A stretch of 46,067 nucleotides of DNA from Smithella sp. (GTDB lineage: Bacteria; Desulfobacterota; Syntrophia; Syntrophales; Smithellaceae). The notes beneath the pieces were generated by a model. It searched no databases, was not told the DNA's origin, and saw only the letters and a program-made list of their open reading frames with translations. Where the stretch lies: assembly GCA_007244375.1 (NCBI GenBank), contig SCVW01000018.1, positions 1 through 46,067 on the forward strand, read 5' to 3'. This document shows, piece after piece, positions 37,436-45,353 of this stretch (position 1 is its first letter; every line of letters starts with the position of its first letter). The position numbers and the translations under genes are program-made.

Positions 37436-38158
37436 TTATTTGTGAACAATATAACGCTCTACAATGTTTAAAAATTCAGAGGTAAAATTGTCCATTTCCT
37501 GAACTATATTTTTGGATTGATTTAAAAAATAATTGTAAAAAATAACTGCCGGTATGGCCGCGGCCAACCCGGCGGCGGTGGCAATAAGTGCTTCTGAAAT
37601 ACCGGGAGCAACAACGGCAAGAGTAGCCGAACCGCGGGCTCCGATTCCCTTGAAGGTATCCATTATTCCCCACACTGTGCCGAATAAGCCTATAAAAGGA
37701 CTGGCCGAACCAGTCGTGGCCAAAAAGCCTAGTGAACTTTCCAGTTTAGTCATTTCCGTGTTGCAGGTCTTATTCATTGATCGTTCTATATTATCCAGAG
37801 AAGAAAGACTGACTTCTTCACTTCCCTGAGCCGTTTCACGTAATGGTTTTTTTATGTTTGTAAGCTCTGTGTAACCGGCACGAAAAGCTTCGGCAGTAGT
37901 AGAAAAAGAATATTTCTTGGCTACAGGCAATACATCAGATAACTTGTTGCTTTTCAAATATTCCGCGTTGAAGTCTTCATTTTCTTTTTTAATCTTTCGA
38001 TAGTTCAGATATTTCATGAATATAATTGCCCACGAAATCACGGAAAAAACAAAAAGGAGCAGCAAAACAAATTTAACAACGAAACCGGCGTTGAGAATCA
38101 TGCTAAAAAGGCTGCTATTGAAGCTGCTTCCCAAGTCTAAGGCACTGATGTCTTTCAC
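37436..38158 (-). CDS. tolQ: Tol-Pal system protein TolQ (MotA/TolQ/ExbB channel)
   Basis: A 240-residue protein with three membrane helices: FVVKFVLLLLFVFSVISWAI near the N-terminus, LGFLATTGSASPFIGLFGTV and GLAAAIPAVIFYNYF. The conserved block FIGLFGTVWGIMDTFKGI and ALIATAAGLAAAIPAV mark the proton channel. It starts at GTG 38158 with GGAG eight bases upstream. It is the first gene of tolQ-tolR-tolA-tolB and has a good promoter 37 bases upstream. Confidence 0.96.
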   Translation of the reverse strand: MKDISALDLGSSFNSSLFSMILNAGFVVKFVLLLLFVFSVISWAIIFMKYLNYRKIKKENEDFNAEYLKSNKLSDVLPVAKKYSFSTTAEAFRAGYTELTNIKKPLRETAQGSEEVSLSSLDNIERSMNKTCNTEMTKLESSLGFLATTGSASPFIGLFGTVWGIMDTFKGIGARGSATLAVVAPGISEALIATAAGLAAAIPAVIFYNYFLNQSKNIVQEMDNFTSEFLNIVERYIVHK

Positions 38159-38194
38159 TTTTTTGTCTCCAGAATAGAATTAAACTTGATGTGT

Positions 38195-38223
38195 AAACTA
38201 AAGTAAAAAGATAGCCTTGTCAA
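38195..38223 (-). promoter_or_regulatory. tolQ: Promoter for the tol operon
   Basis: On the minus strand a perfect TTGACA (38223-38218) and TAGTTT (38200-38195) are separated by 17 bases, ending 36 bases before the tolQ GTG. Confidence 0.6.
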
Positions 38224-38254
38224 TACATCTTTTTGTTAGAATCCTTAAATGGTA

Positions 38255-38282
38255 TTGACAAGTATTTGTTACTATGTATATT
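38255..38282 (+). promoter_or_regulatory. Divergent promoter for the 622-residue lipoprotein
   Basis: TTGACA at 38255-38260 and TATATT at 38277-38282 with 16 bases between. Its -35 lies only 31 bases from the tol operon -35 in back-to-back orientation, so a regulator binding between could affect both. It leaves an 81-base leader before the ATG. Confidence 0.55.
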
Positions 38283-38363
38283 CATTTACATCTGCTAATG
38301 CTATTGGTATCATTGTCGTATATTTAAGGCCACACGATAATTTTTATAAGGGGGAAAGTCGGT

Positions 38364-40232
38364 ATGAACAAAGGAAGAGTTTCAACTCAAATTTTGTTGT
38401 GTGTTCTGATGATGCTTCTACTGATCAGCGGTTGCACCAATACAAGCGATGATTTTATTGTAGCTTCGTCAGCCCCGAATACTTACAGCATTTCAGGCAC
38501 TGTAAGCGGAACTACTGGTGTAACAATCAATCTGACAGGTGCCTCCACCGCTTCAGTAACTACCGATTCATCCGGCACGTTCACTATCACGGGACTGGCC
38601 AGTGGGGAATATACAATAACACCCGTGAAAACAGATTTTAAATTTACGCCTTCCAGTGCGGCCGTGACTGTCAGTGGAGGTGTTGTCACAGTTCCGGATT
38701 TTGTAGCAACAGCAGATACCTCATCTCGGTACAGCATTTCCGGTACGGTAAGCGGGGATGTGAAGTATCAGGTACTGGTAACACTTGGTGGTGACGGTTC
38801 GGCAACTACCAAAACTGACACAAGCGGGAATTATACTTTTTCGAATCTTGTAGCCGGTAACTATACCTTAACTCCCTCCCTTGCAGGTTACACATTCAGC
38901 CCTTCTTCTTTAAGTCCGACAGTATCAGCTAATATCACCGGTCAGAATTTTACGGCAACAGCTGTTCCGGTTTCGTATGATCAGGCCGATCTTGAGGGAA
39001 TATGGAACATGAATGTTTTGAGGAAAGGAGCCTCAAGAAATGAATGGGAACGCCTCAGAATTTCCGTCGATAGCGGCGGGGTCGCAAGCTGCATTTATTA
39101 TGGTAGCAGTACAAAAGTACTTACAGCGCAGGATAATCTCGCTTCAGCAATCGATGCCAGCGACACCACTTTGTCCCTGACTAACGGAGCGATGCCCACA
39201 GGCGCGGTTGTTGTGCAAATCGGTGATGAAAAGATATCTGGAACTTACAATTCATCAACCAAAGAAATTACTTCCTGTACGCGCGGTTATGACGGGACTA
39301 CCGCAGAAGAACATTCTGCGGGTGCTGTGGTAACAGAGACAAGAAATGATCCTACAGGTCAGGCGGATTGCCCGAGTCCGTTTGATTTGACGTTAACAAT
39401 GGCAGGCGGTGTGGTAACTCCCAGTGGCACAACTGCTTCGGAATTGGGTATCAGCCACATGACGATGACTTCGAGTAAAAATTTAATTGCCGGAACCGGG
39501 ACAAGCACTGATTCCAGTTACCAGTTGGCTGTCATGCAGAAAGAGGTGACAGGAACAGTTTATACGAACAGCGATGTATATAATAAAAATTTCGTTTACC
39601 ATCAGTTACAGGTGGGTAAGATAAATCAATGGGAACGTGCGACAGGGCAAACCGATTCCGGTGGTGCGATAAGGCTTACCAGTTTAACCTCCCCGTCCGG
39701 TTCTGCTTCTGATATGCCGAAATCACTAGGCGTAACCTTTGTTTTGAATACAGATACCGGACGTGTTGATATGAGTGGAACTGTTTATGCGTCTTTTCAG
39801 GGATTTCTTTCTGACGATAAGAAGACGATTGTCGGAACATATACAGATAATATTGAAAACTACTCGGAGGTTGATTCTGGACAAAATGACTATCATTTGA
39901 TTATTTTCCAGATGGATGATCAGACTTATATTGCCGATGCGTTGCCCGGAACATATGTTTCTCATTTTCTCGGCATCGGCAGCCAGTACGGCTGGGGTTA
40001 TTTTACCACTACAGTGGCAGGCGGCGGTGGCATGACCTTTAGTGATTTTCACACAAGCAATGGTTCTTTTACTATTCCGGCCACAACGTCAGGTTCAATT
40101 GGAGCGTCAGGTGTAGTAACGATATCCGGAATTTCTTCGTACCATGGACAAATGTCCTACGATGGGAAATTTATAGTTGGTACAAAAACGTTATCCACTG
40201 GAATTTACGCGCTTCAGATCGATACAAAGTAA
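38364..40232 (+). CDS. Secreted lipoprotein with two CarboxypepD-reg-like domains and an inserted beta module
   Basis: A 622-residue lipoprotein; lipobox ISGC places the lipidated Cys at residue 24. Two tandem carboxypeptidase-regulatory/CnaB-like beta domains follow, about residues 40-116 and 122-200; both start with YSISGTVSG and have G-x-Y/F-T-(I/F)...L-x-x-G-x-Y-T-(I/L)-T-P. The remaining 420 residues form a Thr/Ser/Gly-rich beta region with repeated W-E-R and DSGGx motifs (DSGGVASC, DSGGAIRL). Residues about 252-326 look like a separate inserted module. No catalytic motif is recognised. It is probably an outer-surface carbohydrate-binding or adhesive protein; function unknown. AAGGGGG precedes the ATG, and it is flanked by its own promoter and a strong terminator. 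Confidence 0.85.
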   Translation: MNKGRVSTQILLCVLMMLLLISGCTNTSDDFIVASSAPNTYSISGTVSGTTGVTINLTGASTASVTTDSSGTFTITGLASGEYTITPVKTDFKFTPSSAAVTVSGGVVTVPDFVATADTSSRYSISGTVSGDVKYQVLVTLGGDGSATTKTDTSGNYTFSNLVAGNYTLTPSLAGYTFSPSSLSPTVSANITGQNFTATAVPVSYDQADLEGIWNMNVLRKGASRNEWERLRISVDSGGVASCIYYGSSTKVLTAQDNLASAIDASDTTLSLTNGAMPTGAVVVQIGDEKISGTYNSSTKEITSCTRGYDGTTAEEHSAGAVVTETRNDPTGQADCPSPFDLTLTMAGGVVTPSGTTASELGISHMTMTSSKNLIAGTGTSTDSSYQLAVMQKEVTGTVYTNSDVYNKNFVYHQLQVGKINQWERATGQTDSGGAIRLTSLTSPSGSASDMPKSLGVTFVLNTDTGRVDMSGTVYASFQGFLSDDKKTIVGTYTDNIENYSEVDSGQNDYHLIIFQMDDQTYIADALPGTYVSHFLGIGSQYGWGYFTTTVAGGGGMTFSDFHTSNGSFTIPATTSGSIGASGVVTISGISSYHGQMSYDGKFIVGTKTLSTGIYALQIDTK

Positions 40233-40250
40233 AGAGATTAAATTTATTTA

Positions 40251-40287
40251 AATAAAGCCCCGTACCTGGCAGGTACGGGGCTTTATT
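40251..40287. terminator. Bidirectional terminator between the lipoprotein gene and epmA
   Basis: AATAAAGCCCCGTACC (40251-40266) and GGTACGGGGCTTTATT (40272-40287) are exact complements with a five-base loop. The A-rich and T-rich flanks give a U tract on either strand, so it can end both the rightward lipoprotein transcript and the leftward epmA transcript. Confidence 0.92.
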
Positions 40288-40305
40288 GCGTTATAGAATA
40301 ACTTA

Positions 40306-41244
40306 TCAGAGTGATTCCGGTGTAAAAGCAACAACGTCGTCTATTTTATCGGTATCAGCCAGAATCATAGCTAAACGGTCAATGCCCAGAGCGATGCCGG
40401 CGCTCTGGGGTACGGTTTCTAAAATCTTGAGAAATTTTTCCGGCATTTCGTAATGTATCCAGTTTTTGGCGGTGCGTGCATTCAGTGCTTCTTCAAAGCG
40501 TTGTCTTTGTTCATCTGCATCTGTCAATTCCGAAAAGCCGTTGGCTAACTCCAATCCGCCGATGTATAATTCAAAACGTTCAGCCACGTCTGGATTGCTT
40601 TTTTTTGTTTTAGCCAGCGCCGCCAGTTGTGTTGGATAATCGTAAATAAAAGTTGGCCGGTCGATGCCCAAAAAAGGTTCAATGTATTCCACCATAATTT
40701 CATCAAACTTGTCCTGATGCAAAGCCTGTTGCAAGCTGATCGGCGCGTATATGTTAAAGACAGCCGCGATGCTGATTTTCTCCCATGGCGTCGCCAGACT
40801 TATTTCTTTGTTTTGCCAGGTGATATTTTTGTCATGTCCCATATCTTTAAATGCGGTAACAAGCATTGCTTCGCACTGATCCATAAGTTGATGATAATCA
40901 AACTGAGCCACATACCACTCCAGCATGGTAAATTCAGGTAAATGTTTATTACCTCTTTCAGTGGCGCGAAAACATTTGCTGATTTGAAAAATACGCGGAT
41001 AACCGGCGGCCAACAAGCGCTTCATGGACAGTTCTGGAGAAGTCTGTAAAAACCAGTTTTCCGAGCGAATGGCTTCGATGTGTTCTTCGGGTGCAGGCGA
41101 AGGAATTCTGAGAGGAGTTTCAATTTCCAGAAAATTGTTCTGAATAAAGAAATAACGTATGCTTTGAATGAGCTTGGCGCGCAACTGTAAAACACGCATT
41201 TTACACGCTAATAAAAAGCTATCATCCTGATGAGATTCAGTCAA
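40306..41244 (-). CDS. epmA: EF-P lysine lysyltransferase EpmA (GenX/PoxA)
   Basis: A 312-residue paralogue of the class II lysyl-tRNA synthetase catalytic core, without the anticodon-binding domain. It activates (R)-beta-lysine with ATP and joins it to a lysine of EF-P. Class II motifs are visible: motif 2 FRATERGNKHLPEFTMLEWY and motif 3 GIALGIDRLAMILAD. ELANGFSEL forms the substrate pocket. The start is TTG 41244 with AGG about nine bases upstream; ATG 41199 is possible but would remove part of the first helix. It lies 18 bases after efp and ends at a bidirectional terminator. Confidence 0.94.
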   Translation of the reverse strand: MTESHQDDSFLLACKMRVLQLRAKLIQSIRYFFIQNNFLEIETPLRIPSPAPEEHIEAIRSENWFLQTSPELSMKRLLAAGYPRIFQISKCFRATERGNKHLPEFTMLEWYVAQFDYHQLMDQCEAMLVTAFKDMGHDKNITWQNKEISLATPWEKISIAAVFNIYAPISLQQALHQDKFDEIMVEYIEPFLGIDRPTFIYDYPTQLAALAKTKKSNPDVAERFELYIGGLELANGFSELTDADEQRQRFEEALNARTAKNWIHYEMPEKFLKILETVPQSAGIALGIDRLAMILADTDKIDDVVAFTPESL

Positions 41245-41262
41245 AAAATTAACCTGAAAATA

Positions 41263-41826
41263 TTAATTTTTGACACGTGTCAGATACTCACCCGTCCGTG
41301 TGTCAATCCGGATTTTTTCACCTTCGGTAACAAAGGTTGGCACTTGAATCGTATACCCCGTTTGCACCTTGACCGGTTTTGTGTTGCCTGCTGCGGTATC
41401 GCCCTTGGCCCAAGGCTCGGCTTCAGTCACTACCAATTCAACAAAATTAGGCAGGCTTATGCCAATAGGTTTGTCTTCAAAAAGCAAAATTTCCACTTCA
41501 ATATTGTCAGTCATGAAATTTTTGGCATCATCGACCTGATCTTCCGTCAGATAAACCTGTTCGTAGTTTTCGTTATCCATGAAGCAGTATTTATCGCCTT
41601 CCTTATAGAGATACTGCATTTTCTTTTCGCGCAAATCAGCGGATTCGAATGTATCTACAGAACGAAATGTTCGTTCAAATTGATTGCCGTTGATCATGTT
41701 TTTGAGCTTGGTGCGGTACAGTGCCTGTCCTTTGCCGGGCTTGACGAAATTAAATTCAATGATTACGTACGGCTCATTATCTATTTTGATCCGCAACCCT
41801 TTTCTTAAATCACTGGCAGTGAACAT
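41263..41826 (-). CDS. efp: Translation elongation factor P
   Basis: A 187-residue factor that rescues ribosomes stalled on polyproline. The three beta domains are complete. The modified residue should be Lys32, at the tip of domain I in VKPGKGQALYRTKLK. The C-terminal signature IRIDTRTGEYLTRVKN is typical. The PGKGQA loop with Lys is the type modified by EpmA, not the Arg type rhamnosylated by EarP. AAGGAG precedes the ATG. Flanking epmB and epmA supply the modification pathway. Confidence 0.98.
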   Translation of the reverse strand: MFTASDLRKGLRIKIDNEPYVIIEFNFVKPGKGQALYRTKLKNMINGNQFERTFRSVDTFESADLREKKMQYLYKEGDKYCFMDNENYEQVYLTEDQVDDAKNFMTDNIEVEILLFEDKPIGISLPNFVELVVTEAEPWAKGDTAAGNTKPVKVQTGYTIQVPTFVTEGEKIRIDTRTGEYLTRVKN

Positions 41827-41891
41827 AAAAACCTTCTCCTTGCTTAATTTAACAAAATTGCTTGTTTGTTCCTGGCGCTTCTCTAATCTAT

Positions 41892-42977
41892 TTATTGGAA
41901 CTTGTCAAAAAAATGTTTATGATTTTTTAAATCATTTTTGATTGCTTTGGACATCACATTAAGCGGTATCTTGCCTGCGCTTCCGGGTACATCCAGAACG
42001 TATTGAGGCAGGCATAAACCTGAGCTTTGCTTCCATATTTCTTCCATCATAATTATGCCCTTTTTCGGGTCGGTTCGAAAGTGCGTACAGCCTTTAACCG
42101 GGTCGCAGTGAAAAAGATAGTAAGGCCGGACGGATATTTTTTGTAAACCATAAAGCAGGTTTTTCATTACTTCCGCCGAATCGTTAATTCCCTTGAGTAA
42201 AACCGACTGATTGGAAACAGGGATTCCCGCTTCCTGAAGCATTTGGCAGGCGCGCGCTGATTCAGTAGTTATTTCATTTGGATGGTTGAATTGAGTATTA
42301 AACCATAAAGGTCTGTAACGTTTGAGTATCGAGCAAAGTTCTTTGGTTACCCGCATGGGCATAACAACGGGAATTCGGCTGCCGATGCGCAAAACTTCTA
42401 TATGAGGAATTGCTTTCAAAGATGCAAGAATCTTTTCCAGGGTTTTGTTATTAAATGTTAGGGGGTCACCACCGGAAATAATCACTTCTCTGATCTGCGG
42501 TGACCGGATTAGATAGCGAATCATTTTTTGAAGCCGTGCGTTTAGACTGATGAGTTTTGTTGGAGACCAAAAGCGCTTGCGGTTGCAGTGCCGACAGTAG
42601 GTGGCGCAATTCTCGGTAACGATTGCCAGGCAACGATCACTGTAACGATGAACCAGTTTGGGAACCGGCATATGGGAATCTTCCTGAAGAGGATCTTCGG
42701 CAGATTTATCAAAGTTGATTTCCTGCGGATGGGGTATGCACTGAGAAAAAATAGCGTCTTTTGTGTCATTGTTCCGGATAAGGGACAAATAATAAGGTGT
42801 TATTGCCATGGGATAAAAAGGGTTTACAGCTTTAAACAAATCTTTATTTAGAACTGTTTTTCTAAAAATATTTTCCAGCGTTTCCAGTCGAGTGACTCGA
42901 TTGCCAAATTGCCAGCGCCAATCGCGCCAGTCTTTTGCCGATGCGTTAAAATAAGAAAGAAAGTTTTTTTTGTTCAT
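41892..42977 (-). CDS. epmB: KamA-family radical SAM lysine 2,3-aminomutase, probable EpmB
   Basis: A 361-residue radical SAM/PLP enzyme converting L-lysine to beta-lysine, the substrate for EpmA. The [4Fe-4S] ligands are Cys124, Cys128 and Cys131 in CATYCRHCNRKRF. IISGGDPL is the SAM-binding glycine motif. The PLP lysine is Lys336 in PGSAGKIPL. Asp292 (HCDPVKG) and Asp329 (VLDVPG) match Asp293 and Asp330 of Clostridium lysine 2,3-aminomutase, which hold the substrate lysine amine. Length lies between E. coli EpmB (342) and clostridial aminomutase (416), and the N-terminal WRDWRWQFGNRVTRLETL is aminomutase-like. Position 65 bases before efp supports the EF-P role. Confidence 0.9.
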   Translation of the reverse strand: MNKKNFLSYFNASAKDWRDWRWQFGNRVTRLETLENIFRKTVLNKDLFKAVNPFYPMAITPYYLSLIRNNDTKDAIFSQCIPHPQEINFDKSAEDPLQEDSHMPVPKLVHRYSDRCLAIVTENCATYCRHCNRKRFWSPTKLISLNARLQKMIRYLIRSPQIREVIISGGDPLTFNNKTLEKILASLKAIPHIEVLRIGSRIPVVMPMRVTKELCSILKRYRPLWFNTQFNHPNEITTESARACQMLQEAGIPVSNQSVLLKGINDSAEVMKNLLYGLQKISVRPYYLFHCDPVKGCTHFRTDPKKGIIMMEEIWKQSSGLCLPQYVLDVPGSAGKIPLNVMSKAIKNDLKNHKHFFDKFQ

Positions 42978-43049
42978 AATGAGCCTTGATTTTCATCCAA
43001 AGGGTACTATGTCGCAACGAAGTGCACGAAAAATCTTAGAGCGAATTAT

Positions 43050-43098
43050 CCCCGTAGCGAAGCGGGGTCCCACCTTGACTTCATATATAAAAGTCAAG
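43050..43098. repeat. Tandem hairpins between epmB and the efflux gene
   Basis: CCCCG...CGGGG at 43050-43067 forms a five-pair stem (six with a G-T pair). CTTGACTT (43074-43081) and AAGTCAAG (43091-43098) form eight perfect pairs around CATATATAA. They lie in a 212-bp divergent gap; no gene is present there. They may be intergenic repeats or a regulatory structure in the efflux gene leader. Confidence 0.55.
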
Positions 43099-43189
43099 AC
43101 GTTTCGTATCACAAAATAAGGTGCTTGCAAAGCGAATCAAAGAAAGTTAAGAATAAACATAAATTTATCAAACTTATAAATCCGGTGTA

Positions 43190-44161
43190 ATGCCAATGAC
43201 TACTATCCAGCAGAAAAAAGAAAAGGTGGCAATGCTGTCGGTTGCCTCTAATTCTTTTCTTGTTTTGTTTAAGGTGATTGTCGGTATTGTAATAGGTTCC
43301 GTTTCTATCATATCGGAAGCCATTCACTCGGCTATGGATTTGCTGGCCGCAATGATAGCCATGTTTTCCGTGAAAAAATCCGGAGAGCCTGCCGATGCTG
43401 ATCATCCCTTCGGTCACGGCAAAATAGAAAACATTTCCGGCTTTGTAGAGGCGCTGCTGATTTTCGGCGCGGCATTCTGGATATTGTTTGAAGCGTTGAA
43501 GAAATTGATGGATTCACAGAAGATAGAATACGTCGGCCTTGGCGTAGCCGTCATGATATTTTCCTCGCTGATAAATTATATTGTCTCGCGCAAGCTTTTT
43601 CAGGTAGGGAAGGAAGCCGATTCCATCGCGCTGGAAGCCGATGCCTGGCACTTACGTACAGATGTCTATACTTCCGTCGGTGTCATGGGCGCCTTGGGAA
43701 TAATATGGATTGGTCAGGAGTTTTTCCCCTCGTTAAATATTAACTGGATTGATCCGGTTGCGGCACTATTTGTTGCTGTGCTGATTATGCGTGCCGCATA
43801 TAATCTGACTGTAAAATCTATCCGCGGATTGATGGATGAGCAATTGCCACCGGACGAGGAAGGGTATATCCGTCGTATAATAAGTCAGGAAACTACTATT
43901 TACGGTTTTCACCAGTTACGGACGCGTAAATCCGGCAGTGTTCGTTTTATGGAATTTCACATCAAGGTTGATCCGCAAATGTCCGTACAGGATTCGCACA
44001 ACATTACAAAAGCATTAGAACAAAATATCAGAAAAAAGTTTTCTGACTGTGTAATTACCATTCATATAGAACCGTGCGATGGTGAATGTTCAGATGTTTG
44101 TCTGTCCGGATGTTTATTGCCGGAGTGGAAAAGGCCAAGAATTTCGCAAATTTCTTCCTGA
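43190..44161 (+). CDS. Cation diffusion facilitator (CDF) metal efflux transporter
   Basis: A 323-residue proton-driven exporter of Zn2+, Fe2+, Mn2+ or a related metal. Six helices are expected; the metal site is formed by HSAMD (His46, Asp50) in helix 2 and HLRTD in helix 5. DADHPFGHGKIE is the histidine-rich loop of the family, and the cytoplasmic C-terminal domain has MEFHIKVDPQMSVQDSHNI and TIHIEPCD. An H-x-x-x-D/H-x-x-x-D site is the zinc-type arrangement. The tail is unusual: five cysteines in CDGECSDVCLSGC within about 20 residues of the end. ATG 43190 was used; ATG 43196 is close. Confidence 0.93.
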   Translation: MPMTTIQQKKEKVAMLSVASNSFLVLFKVIVGIVIGSVSIISEAIHSAMDLLAAMIAMFSVKKSGEPADADHPFGHGKIENISGFVEALLIFGAAFWILFEALKKLMDSQKIEYVGLGVAVMIFSSLINYIVSRKLFQVGKEADSIALEADAWHLRTDVYTSVGVMGALGIIWIGQEFFPSLNINWIDPVAALFVAVLIMRAAYNLTVKSIRGLMDEQLPPDEEGYIRRIISQETTIYGFHQLRTRKSGSVRFMEFHIKVDPQMSVQDSHNITKALEQNIRKKFSDCVITIHIEPCDGECSDVCLSGCLLPEWKRPRISQISS

Positions 44162-44232
44162 ATTATTAAAGTAGCCACAATTATTAACAGTCCAACAATA
44201 GTAACGACATTGTGGACGTTACCACTACAGTC

Positions 44233-44259
44233 GTCACCCTGGCGGAGGCCGGGGTCCAG
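44233..44259. repeat. Short stem-loop repeat upstream of the transposase unit
   Basis: Within 44233-44259, CCCTGGC and GCCGGGG form a seven-pair stem with one G-T pair. The flanks GTCA and GTCCAG match the common proteobacterial repeat type that begins GTCATTCC and ends ATCCAG. Likely a decayed intergenic repeat copy. Confidence 0.45.
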
Positions 44260-44276
44260 TTTAAATAATTCTGCAA

Positions 44277-45040
44277 AAAGGGGACAGATTTATTTTATCT
44301 TCTTCCTTGGTCGTCCTTGCCCTCGAAATTCGATACGATGGTTAATTTTTGTTTCAATTTCGTCAATGAATCGATTACTGCCGGTTAATTGCCCGCGCTG
44401 CAGCGATTTGCGTATCAATTCCCATTCGCCTTGGGGAATAGAATCTTTCACCCAAACCTCATAACGCTTCTCTCTTTCTCTTCTGCTTTGAGCCAACCCT
44501 GCATAACAAGGGTCTTCATCTAACCAATGTTCCCTATGAAGACCAATACGATCACGATAACTTGACCATTTATATTCTGACGGATCGGATACAATGCCTG
44601 CCCTGATCGGATTCAACTCGACATATCGGCAACATGCTAAAAGATATTCATCTGTGCTAATCGGACTGGATTTGTAGCGGCCTTCCCATAAACTTCCCGT
44701 CCTTTTTTCAAGAGCATTTACGTAACGCGTTTGTCTTCCGGCGACTCGCTTCATCAGCAAGGAAATATTCCTTACTTCGATGCCCGGATCAATTACCAAA
44801 TGGACATGATTTGTCATCAGGCAATAAGCGTATATTTTGCATCCATAAATCACTTTCCATTCCATCAAATTTTCAAGATAATATTCGTAATCTTGATCTG
44901 ATGCAAAAACGGTTTGCTTGTTGTGGCCCCGCTGAATGATATGATGCGGGCAATCGGCAATAATTATACGGGATGATCTCGGCATAAAATACAATTAACA
45001 TACGCGATTTCAAAAGACAATAAATAAATCTGTCCCCTTT
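44277..45040. mobile_element. RAYT/Y1 transposase unit with perfect 19-bp inverted ends
   Basis: AAAGGGGACAGATTTATTT at 44277-44295 is repeated exactly in inverse orientation at 45022-45040 (AAATAAATCTGTCCCCTTT). The 764-bp unit contains one transposase gene, whose stop codon overlaps the left end. Its right end is three bases from the stop codon of the 94-residue membrane protein gene, so it inserted between that gene and whatever followed. Long perfect terminal repeats are not typical of IS200-like Y1 elements, which end in subterminal hairpins. Confidence 0.78.
44290..44985 (-). CDS. REP-associated tyrosine transposase (Y1, HUH superfamily)
   Basis: A 231-residue HUH nuclease of the IS200/TnpA-REP group. 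The HUH motif is the His-Val-His in MTNHVHLVIDP, preceded by the typical PHHIIQRGHNKQTVF. Downstream, GSLWEGRYKSSPI and YVELNPIRAGIV are characteristic; the catalytic Tyr should lie in the helix after the HUH motif, though I cannot pick it with certainty. Such enzymes nick single-stranded DNA at a short motif beside a palindrome and form a 5'-phosphotyrosine link. ATG 44985 is preferred to a TTG nine bases upstream. The C-terminus RGQGRPRKKIK is basic. The frame is intact, so activity is possible. Confidence 0.88.
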   Translation of the reverse strand: MPRSSRIIIADCPHHIIQRGHNKQTVFASDQDYEYYLENLMEWKVIYGCKIYAYCLMTNHVHLVIDPGIEVRNISLLMKRVAGRQTRYVNALEKRTGSLWEGRYKSSPISTDEYLLACCRYVELNPIRAGIVSDPSEYKWSSYRDRIGLHREHWLDEDPCYAGLAQSRREREKRYEVWVKDSIPQGEWELIRKSLQRGQLTGSNRFIDEIETKINHRIEFRGQGRPRKKIK

Positions 45041-45043
45041 AAC

Positions 45044-45328
45044 TCATCTTTTTTTTGCAATGAAAAATATCAAAACGGTATTTACAATTACACATATCAG
45101 CAGAATAATATTATTCCCTATATATTTAAATTCATATTTTGTTATAATTTCGATAAAACTTATAAGTAACGATGCAACAAAGCTCCACGGCATCGTTAAT
45201 ATACCTATAAACATTGCCGAGAACTTATCCGTTTCATGTCGAGCTATATGGAAACCAAATGCCAATATGCATAACAAAACATATATTGCACTCAATATAC
45301 TGGGTGTTAATAATTTCCGTTTGAGCAT
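45044..45328 (-). CDS. Small three-helix membrane protein, candidate immunity protein
   Basis: A 94-residue protein with three hydrophobic helices, about residues 10-28 (LSAIYVLLCILAFGF), 38-62 (AMFIGILTMPWSFVASLLIS) and 71-90 (IILLICVIVNTVLIFFIA), and a basic N-terminus. AAGAGG lies seven bases before the ATG. It starts 25 bases after the stop of the RHS/PLA2-like gene in the same direction, exactly where immunity genes of polymorphic toxins sit. A membrane location would suit protection from a lipase. No family is recognised; the role is inferred from position. Its composition is very A+T-rich, as is common for immunity genes. Confidence 0.7.
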   Translation of the reverse strand: MLKRKLLTPSILSAIYVLLCILAFGFHIARHETDKFSAMFIGILTMPWSFVASLLISFIEIITKYEFKYIGNNIILLICVIVNTVLIFFIAKKR

Positions 45329-45353
45329 ATTAAACCTCTTTGTAATGTTTTAA

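Noticed and set aside
41230-41808. A 192-codon plus-strand frame opposite efp
   Set aside because: It is fully antisense to the well-conserved efp gene and encodes nothing recognisable.
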